Both the position numbers and the translations under genes were made by a program. From NCBI GenBank assembly GCA_038503065.1, contig JBCAMK010000007.1:1-64000 (forward strand): 64,000 nucleotides of DNA, in the 5' to 3' direction. Numbering within the stretch: the stretch's first letter is position 1; the number at the start of each line of letters is the position of its first letter. The DNA comes from Paragyromitra xinjiangensis. Taxonomy: Eukaryota; Ascomycota; Pezizomycetes; Pezizales; Discinaceae. Shown piece after piece: positions 57,013 to 64,000 of this stretch. The notes beneath the pieces are model-generated. The model searched no databases, had not been told where the DNA came from, and saw only the letters and a program-made list of their open reading frames with translations.

Positions 57013-57586
57013 GTCTTGGTTACATGTTTTTTTGGAGTGATTTGTTTATCAAGTGGGATCTGGTGTGGTGATTATTCGGGGTAGGATCTTGACTTTATTT
57101 CGTTCATGTGCGATCACTCGGTTTTCAAGATTAAACAAAGTTGAAACTATTTCTGCTATGGGTTACTATTATGTATGCTAAAACTACAGAAATTACCAAC
57201 AAAAACCTTTGTAGGTCAAAGTTTAGGTTAGTTCTTGAGGGGGAGATTTTTGGGTGTTGATCCCAATCACGACTTCCTTAATCTTCACCTGTCATAGGTG
57301 TTTATGTACGAGAAGTTCCTTTCTATCCGGAGAATCGCGTAAGGAATGTCTTCAGATCGAAGAAACATTGGGTCCCCCGTCAGGTCCATCAAAGAAAAGT
57401 GAGGAGCGTTACGTAGGATTGCCTGGAAAGTGCTTGAGACCCTAGAGACCATCCGACGAGCAAGATCACCGATGAATGACATAACTAACGGAGGGAGTAA
57501 TTCCAAACCATAGTACTTTATAAAAGATCACAACAATGTAAAACACAACTTTTCACATTAACCACCAAAGTAAACGCCCAAATATT
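57013..57586. other. Intergenic between convergent genes
   Basis: This is the 3' flank of the CHAT gene and of Utp6. No further feature is seen. Confidence 0.5.
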
Positions 57587-58980
57587 TTACAAACCCTTCT
57601 CCAATCCCTCCCGTGCACCCTTCAACCCCTTATCCCCCGGAAACGCACCAATCCCCTTCTCAACAACCGCCAATGCCCCCTCTACCTTTCCTCTCAACCT
57701 CAAAGTTTGTGTCCAGAGTATATACAACCCCGCCGTAAGCTGTCCCTCTGTCTCCGCAGCCTTGAGATACTTCACCAACGTCGCAAGAATAACTGTTCTT
57801 ACACCAGTGTCCATCTCCGGAGTTGATTCCACCAGCCTAACCATACAACCCGCAAATTTCTGGTATAGCGATGATTTCGGGACTGCTTTCTCAACAGCCT
57901 CTGACATATTGGATAGTACCGTACCCAGCCTGCTTGGGAAGAGAGGATCGGTTGGCGCCACGCCGATAATGGGAAGTTCGACACCAAGGAAGAGTGCATC
58001 CGGCGATGTCGGTGCTACGTCGAGGGCATGACGAACAACATGTTCGAGTAACTTCCCGCGACAGCCGAGACTGTCAAAGCTCCGGAAGAGCTCGAAGAAG
58101 GAGTTGACAAGTGTAAGGTCCCCAGAGAACTCCTTCACAGCAGAATCGAAGATGGCGATGGCGATAGCGCCGTTGAGAGCGGGGTTTGTATCGATGTCTT
58201 CCAGCGCGAGTGCATCCACCGAGTGGTCTTTCAGTGGGGTGGGGTTCACGTCTTCGCCTGTGATAGTCGGGAGCTTGATATTCCCATCCTCATCCTCGTC
58301 CTCCTCTTCCTTAGCATCAGGTATAGGTCCATCAATGCCTAGTAATCGCCGTCTCGCAATAACCTTCGCAATAAACACCATCTCCAGTTTTGCATACTCC
58401 AACCACAACAGCCGACTCCCCTTATTAAACCTCAACCCACGCTGCATATGACTCCGCGCCTCCACCACATCCGCATTCACCTCCACCGCATGTCTAGCCG
58501 CAAACACCCACAACTCCGGTTTCGCCGGATGAAGTTTCAAGACCGAACTAAACACCTTTGCAAGAATCTTACTAGCCCGTTCTTTCCGCGCATACTCGAT
58601 ATACTGCATCCACAGACTGATATCGCCATGGAAACGTCGAGTTGCTCGGTCTAGGATGAAGAATATCCGTCGTTGACCAGAGTGGGAGCGCGATTTAATG
58701 CCGAGACGGGTGACTCGTTTGCGGCGGAGGGATTCGAGGTTCATTTCGTAGGTTGCATAACGGGCGAAGTCAGCGGGGGTGCTGCCGGTGGCGTTGACGC
58801 GGTGTTCGAAGTCGGAGCGTTTTTTGGTTATTGCGCTGATTTGTTCCTGGGGTTGGGTTAGCGGGGGTTGGAATGGTGGGATGAGGGATTGGAGGGTACT
58901 TTTGTGAATATCTTTTTTTTCTCGAGTTCTTGTAGTTCGGGGATAGACTGTTCAAGGTAGAAACGTGCTTTATCGGCCAT
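57587..58980 (-). CDS. UTP6: U3 snoRNA-associated protein Utp6 (SSU processome)
   Basis: The protein starts MADKARFYLEQSIPELQELE at 58980 and reaches its stop at 57587, about 460 residues. Its HAT (half-a-TPR) repeats are clear: ADFARYATYEMNLESLRRKR, DISLWMQYIEYARKERASK, PELWVFAARHAVEVNADV and SRLLWLEYAKLEM. Utp6 is part of the UTP-B complex that assembles on the 5' end of pre-rRNA. The frame breaks at a run of eight A (coding strand; 58913-58920 on the + strand): adding one A, or removing two, restores ELEK(KK)DIHKSTLQSLI. This is probably a homopolymer sequencing error. Confidence 0.9.
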
Positions 58981-59748
58981 TGTTGCTATTTAAAGGACTG
59001 GTGAAGGTGAGAGCTTTGAGGTTCAATCGTGAAGTTGAATTTGAAGGTTGAGGCTCAAAATCTTTTTTTTTGCGGAAATGCATGCCAAGCACACTAGTCC
59101 CGCGATCTGATAAGATTTGAGGGCTGTTGATTGATCAGATAAAGGATTAGATAGAAAGATAAGATAACAGCTAGGAAAGCTTCCGTTCAGATGACGGCAT
59201 CTCTAACGTCATCAGGCCCTGAACACCCCTTCGCCTGTCGATTCTGTTAGAGAGCTCAGGAACTAGGAACATAAATTTTATCAAGGAGGAAGAGGTATAG
59301 AAGGGAGAATAACCATTTGCCTTGCATAACATGAAATATCCCTAGATACGTAAGCCGGCATAATCCAGAAATGATGAAAGCGGGAGTTCCTGAATTTTGA
59401 TGAAGAGATCTGGACAGTAGATGCACTACTGCAAGATTACCGAATCTCGGTTAAGCTGCCAATCGTGGCTCAAAACTGGACAGGGGAGCACAGCAGAGTT
59501 TCGTAAGATGTGAGGAAGGCCCGTGAGCTCAGTGCTACATAATATACCACAATGTTGCTCTACAGTTCTTCGCCACTCCTCTCGCTCTGAATCCTCCTGC
59601 TCTATATCCCTCAAAGTGCCGTTTCTTCAGCTATCATTGAGCAAAAAATCCCCCAAAAGTGGCAAAGAAGCATTTGTGCTATCTGTCAACGTTTCGTTGC
59701 TTGACATCTCAAAACTTCCCGACAATAGTAAAGAGATATTTCATCGAG
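58981..59748. other. Divergent intergenic region of UTP6 and the DNA glycosylase
   Basis: No gene is supported. Short open frames at 59426-59748 look accidental. Confidence 0.5.
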
Positions 59749-61411
59749 ATGTCTGCTCGAGAGCTTCGCCCCCGGACAGCAAGAATCACAGATTCTTTCA
59801 ACACATCGAAATTGTCAGCGGATATATCTAAGCTTTCAGTCGAAAAGAGAGGTGGACCTCAGAAGTTCGTCAGCCCAACTAACGTGAGTCTCGCCACCAC
59901 TATACTATAAACATATCAAATTCTAAGGTCAAAACTATATAGGGAAACCCCTCCACAAAGGAAGTTAATAATAACTCTGGGCAAAGCGCTTCAAATAAAC
60001 CACCGGCTGCACCTCCCCAGAGCACAGGCCTCAACAATTCAAGCGGAAACCTTATAACCCCACCCGCTGAAGACGAGCTCGCTGAAGACGACCCAGACCT
60101 ATCCCCCCTTTCTTCCCTCTCTCCCCTCTCTTCAGCAAGTCCACCACCCATAAAGAAGCCCAGGTCCAAGAGCAAAAAAGCCAGCACTAAAGCTTCCCCC
60201 AAAAAGAAAAATAAACTCAAGTACCCTCCCGGCACCACCCCATACCCAGAACTCCAACACCCCACTCCAGCCGAATGCATAGAAGTCGCAGCTCTCCTCA
60301 CCGCTGCCCACGGTCCCGCAATCCGTCCAGAGACTGTTCCAAAACCGGATAACACCGTCTCTGGCTGTGGCGAGGTGCCATCTGTTCTTGATGCACTTGC
60401 TAGAACTGTGTTATCTGCGAACACTACTAGTGCTAATTCGTCACGTGCCTTTAAAGGGCTCTTAGAGAAGTTTGGGATGGTCCCGAATGAACTAGAAGTA
60501 GACCTAGGGGAAACAGAAGCGGTGAAAATGGAGGATGGCGAGACTAAAATCAAGATGGCGAGGAAAATTGGAGAGGGAAGTGTGAATTGGGATAATGTGA
60601 GGAAGGCGTCGATGAAAGATGTGGTAGAGGCTATTAAGTCAGGAGGACTGGCTGTGACGAAGGCAAAGCATATTAAGAGTATCTTGGATGACGCATGGGA
60701 AGATGGACAGGCGCTGAAGAAGGTTAAAAAGGAAGAGGGAATAAAAAAAGAGGGAATGGAGGAAGGAGTGGAAATTGAAGATGAGGATGACGTCGTGAGT
60801 TTGGAGTATTTACGTGATATGGGAGACGACGAAGTCATGGCAAAACTTATGAGTTTCGATGGCGTCGGGTGTAAGACGGCTAGTTGCGTTACAATGTTTT
60901 GTAAATTCCCCCTCATGAATAATCACTCGCAATATGGCTAATATTTATCTCCACAGGCCTTGCGAGACCTAAATTCCCCGTCGACACGCATGTCTGGCGC
61001 ATCTCTAAGTACCTTTCTTGGATCCCTGAAAAGGCTACCCGTGAAGACGCATACCACCATTTAGACACTCGCATCCCCAACGAACTCAAATACCCTCTCC
61101 ACTGCCTTCTGATTCGTCACGGTCGCACTTGCAAGCACTGTAAGGCGGGACCTCAGTCAGCTGCCGGGCCTGCAAAGAAAAAGCCGGTTAAGCGGTCTCG
61201 TAGCGAGGGAGGAGGAAGCGAAGCATCTGGCGAAAGCCCGGGAAAGAAGATGAAGACTAAAAAGGTGTGGGTTGGAACCGGCATGATGAAGGAAGTCATT
61301 GTAGAGGTCCCAGATGATGGGATCGAGCAAGGGCCAGAAGAAGAGAGCCTGGAGGCTTGTGTGCTGGAGCAGCTGATTGCTAGGAGGGCGAGGAAGCCGA
61401 GGAAGGCGTGA
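59749..61411 (+). CDS. HhH-GPD DNA glycosylase (endonuclease III-like)
   Basis: Three exons (59749-59883, 59943-60900, 60957-61411) give 515 residues. A disordered Ser/Pro/Lys-rich N-terminus (LSPLSSLSPLSSASPPPIKKPRSKSKK) with nuclear-localisation-like stretches precedes the catalytic core. The helix-hairpin-helix reads MSFDGVGCKTASCV, with the lysine expected of bifunctional enzymes, and continues after the intron as CLARPKFPVDTHVWRISKYL, which contains the catalytic Asp. A Glu/Lys-rich insert (KKVKKEEGIKKEG) interrupts the domain. The C-terminal HCLLIRHGRTCKHCKAG has cysteines but not the spacing of a standard iron-sulfur loop, and is followed by a basic tail. The role should be base-excision repair; the damaged base is unknown. 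Confidence 0.88.
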
Positions 61412-61810
61412 AGCGATTAAAGTAGGGATCTTGTCTCGCGTCTGATTGGACAGGCGCTTGAGATGTGGAAGGCATATGTAAAAGTATCTTTGGTTTGGGG
61501 ATTTGGTAACAGGATTTTGTGGGTGTGCGGAGCTATGTTAGGACATGTTTGACGATATTAGACGTAACAGTTCTATGGCTATTTGATACGTAAAGAACGT
61601 GAAGGGTATCGCAATGGAGACTAGCAGGTGCAGAGGCCAGGGATATGGACAGGCATGTATGACACTTGTATTTCTAGCTTAGATTTAGATATAATTGCCC
61701 AATTGACTAAGATACGATTGTCTTGAAACCGATGACTGTTGCGCTAGTGAATTCTATTTCTCTATACAGCAATCTATACCGCTGTATAACACCGGATCCG
61801 GCCAGTTATT
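61412..61810. other. Intergenic between convergent genes
   Basis: No further feature is seen in this 399-bp stretch. Confidence 0.5.
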
Positions 61811-62986
61811 TTAAAACAAACCCTTGGCATCCTCCTTCTCGACCTCGGTCTTGAAATCGGGGCGCGGCAACTCATAAGCAGTAGTGGTACGTCCATAAGA
61901 GATCCCACCCAGTCTGCTGACGGGTCTGAGGACAGCGGGATCAATCATGTTCTTAGCCTCATTTAGAGCGTCTTCACGGATGTGGAAGTTAATTCCTAAT
62001 GTTTAGATTGCGTTAGTTTGCAAACATTGATTTAAACCAGCGAAGAGTGCATTTATGCAGAGAAATATTGTACCTTGAAGAATACACAAAGTCCCAGTCT
62101 TCTTCCCAGTGCTCGGCGACTCCCACTCATGATGATGCAACAATTTCGCCTCAATCGAAAACGCAGACTCAGCAACACGAGGCGGCTTCACCTTCGACGA
62201 AGGAGCTTTAGTAAGACCAGTTGGACCCCATTCAGAGACACCATACGGTGCATTAATAGAAGTGTAGTTCGCAGCTCTGCCAAAATTATTAGTATTCTGG
62301 CGAGGAATATAGGAGGGGAAAGCTTACTCTATGAACCACTCAGAGATGACGTTGATGGTGCATTCTTTGGTATCCAGAAGGTTTTGGCCGGAGTCTTTCA
62401 TGTTCCCTCTTCCACCGCTGATTCCGACGCAGAAGATTGGGGGGTCATGGTTTACGACTTGGGTATAGGAGAAGGGGGCGAGGTTGTGTTTCCCATCGGC
62501 GGAAATGGTGGATAGAAATCCGATCTATGGTATAGGATCTAAATTAGCAATTGCTTCTTCTTCAGTTTCTCGATACCGGGGGCTTATGCGAACCGGACGA
62601 GGAATGATCCCAGAGATCAGGAGCTTGTAGTTGTCGATACTATTTCTCCCCTCTCCATATGGATCAATCTCGACTGTGCCGTGCTGCTTCCAGGAATCAT
62701 CGTTGGCGCCTGATCCAAGTTTCCATTCAGGTTTCTTGGTTTGGGTTTGGTGGAAGGTGGTGTCTTCCTCCCAAGCTGGGCGAGAAGCTTCGACGGTTTT
62801 AAAATCACCCTAAAGCCTCTAAAGTCAACTAAAACCCATAGTGCTAACAACAAACTTAAGGGCACCAACGTGTGAACCCATTGATGCTGGCTTATGAGAG
62901 AACTTTCTGAATTGAGGTTGGATCTGGGGTTGACAGAGTGCAAATCTACGAGATCTTAAGAGTACTGTGCGGGGGAGCTGGAGCAT
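61811..62986 (-). CDS. Flavin reductase-like domain protein, likely mitochondrial
   Basis: Five exons (62986-62870, 62809-62594, 62524-62328, 62276-62074, 61995-61811) join in frame to 305 residues. The N-terminus MLQLPRTVLLRSRRFALCQ is basic and free of acidic residues, a mitochondrial presequence. The FMN-binding split-barrel signature is SGIIPRPIGFLSTISADGKHNLAPFSY, then NHDPPIFCVGISGG, then ECTINVISEWFIEAANYTSINAPYGVSE. The protein ends KEDAKGLF. The family is related to DIM6/NTAB flavin reductases; the electron partner is unknown. Confidence 0.9.
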
Positions 62987-64000
62987 CTACTGATGAGAGG
63001 TGACCAGATTGGAAGGAGAGGGTGTTTCTTTTTAAGACTTGAGGATTAACCATCAGTACTCTGTTAGATGATGATTTCTGAATAATTACAAAGACGGCAA
63101 TTTACAAAGGTTTACAAACGATTCGCGATGCTTGGAAATCCGCATGCAGGTCATGTGGGGGCTGCGCCGGCTTTTCTCGGCTCGGTGGTGACGCCATGAA
63201 AAGGCTTATCTGTTGCGGAGCCTCAACACCATGTCTAGGATATGAAGGTCCTTACGCGGTAGGCTTGGTACCCTTCTTATTTGGTTCTAACTGAGATAGA
63301 GAATGAATTTCTAACCTTGGGATTAGAAGGACCAAACAGAGAACTTACTGGCACACCCAATTGGTAGACAAAACTATCTGCTAGACGAGGAATGATCAAA
63401 TTCATTAAGCATAAAAGGGAGATGACAAAGGTATGTAATATTGAATCGAGCTGCAGGATTCGGGTTAGCTAAATCGAGGATGTTCCAGATCTGCCGCCGA
63501 ACCGATACCCTGGCCCAAAACCACTTCTCCCGTAGACTACGGCACTCAGACCATGCTGGACGAACCGCACTGGACGAACCGCACTGGATGATCTTAGCCA
63601 GCTAGCCAACTCTCTTTTAAGATGAAGATACCTGCTGGCCCTACGTACGGAAAGCGGTCCGTATACTTTTAATTAGGATTCTCCCATACTAGGCATTGAG
63701 GAAACTAGAGCCATCTAGGTGAAGCTAGAATGATACACTCTTGGGGACTTTAGCATATCTAAGAAAGTGGCAATATTAGGCATCTTTACGAGGCTAGTGG
63801 CGATTAGCGAAGCTGGATAAACAGCATAGTTGGTTCATCTGACTGTGTACGGACTCCTCACAAAACACATGCCTCTAAGTGTATGCACGCAAAATGTGAA
63901 CTCGCCACTACCCGTGCTCCTCGTCTTTCCTACGGTACTACCAGCTGGGATGTCTGTATCTTTGCAATACACATGTCCCATCCATTATTTCACCGGCGAG
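62987..64000. other. Right end of window, intergenic
   Basis: No gene is supported in the last kilobase. A 14-bp repeat (CTGGACGAACCGCA) occurs twice in tandem near 63559. The window ends before another gene is recognisable. Confidence 0.4.

Noticed and set aside
59900..60916. 338-residue minus-strand open frame
   Set aside because: It is antisense to the HhH-GPD glycosylase exon, which has clear catalytic motifs; the antisense product is low-complexity Ser/Phe.

Overview
This is the left end of a filamentous ascomycete (Pezizomycotina) chromosome. It opens with about 150 bp of CCCTAAA telomere repeat. It then carries intron-rich genes with short 45-100 nt GT-AG introns, several ankyrin/F-box accessory genes, a fungal-type NACHT receptor and single-copy eukaryotic housekeeping genes. 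The family mix would fit Leotiomycetes, but that placement is an inference and not proven here. Gene models below were spliced by hand from reading frame, splice sites and family resemblance.

Layout. 1-1.6 kb: telomere, then degenerate subtelomeric repeats with rearranged duplicate blocks. 2-14.3 kb: gene-poor accessory zone with a MYND-finger relic, a wax-synthase/MBOAT acyltransferase, an F-box-like protein, a large membrane protein carrying a frameshift, a probable small retroposon, a fold-back repeat and an aldo/keto reductase. 14.8-35.5 kb: mostly conserved core. This holds arginyl-tRNA synthetase (dual mitochondrial/cytosolic starts), an F-box/ankyrin protein, mitochondrial ribosomal protein uL6m, TFIIH subunit Tfb1 back to back with Tti2, two small unknown proteins, CCT8, an ankyrin protein, the ribosome-biogenesis GTPase Nog1 and asparaginyl-tRNA synthetase. 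37-46 kb: a Pro/Lys tetrapeptide-repeat protein, uS19m, a lipoate ligase-like protein, an ankyrin protein, a mitochondrial GGQ release-factor-like protein and an unknown protein. 46.8-57 kb: an accessory island with a Tc1/mariner-type MITE, a NACHT receptor with 30-residue ankyrin-like repeats, and a TPR-CHAT protease. 57.6-63 kb: Utp6, an HhH-GPD DNA glycosylase and a mitochondrial flavin-reductase-like protein.

How genes fit together. Much of the core set serves translation and ribosome assembly: two tRNA synthetases, Nog1, Utp6, uL6m, uS19m and the mitochondrial GGQ factor. Telobox-like AACCCTAA elements sit in several of their promoters.

The most interesting part is the co-oriented pair of a NACHT receptor and a TPR-CHAT caspase-like protease. 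The receptor's N-terminal linker has grown by tandem duplication of whole exon-intron units. Its 90-bp repeats look recently amplified. Its reading frame appears interrupted between the N-terminal domain and the NACHT domain. By analogy with bacterial CHAT defence systems and fungal heterokaryon incompatibility, the pair could be an immune or cell-death module, but this is a hypothesis.
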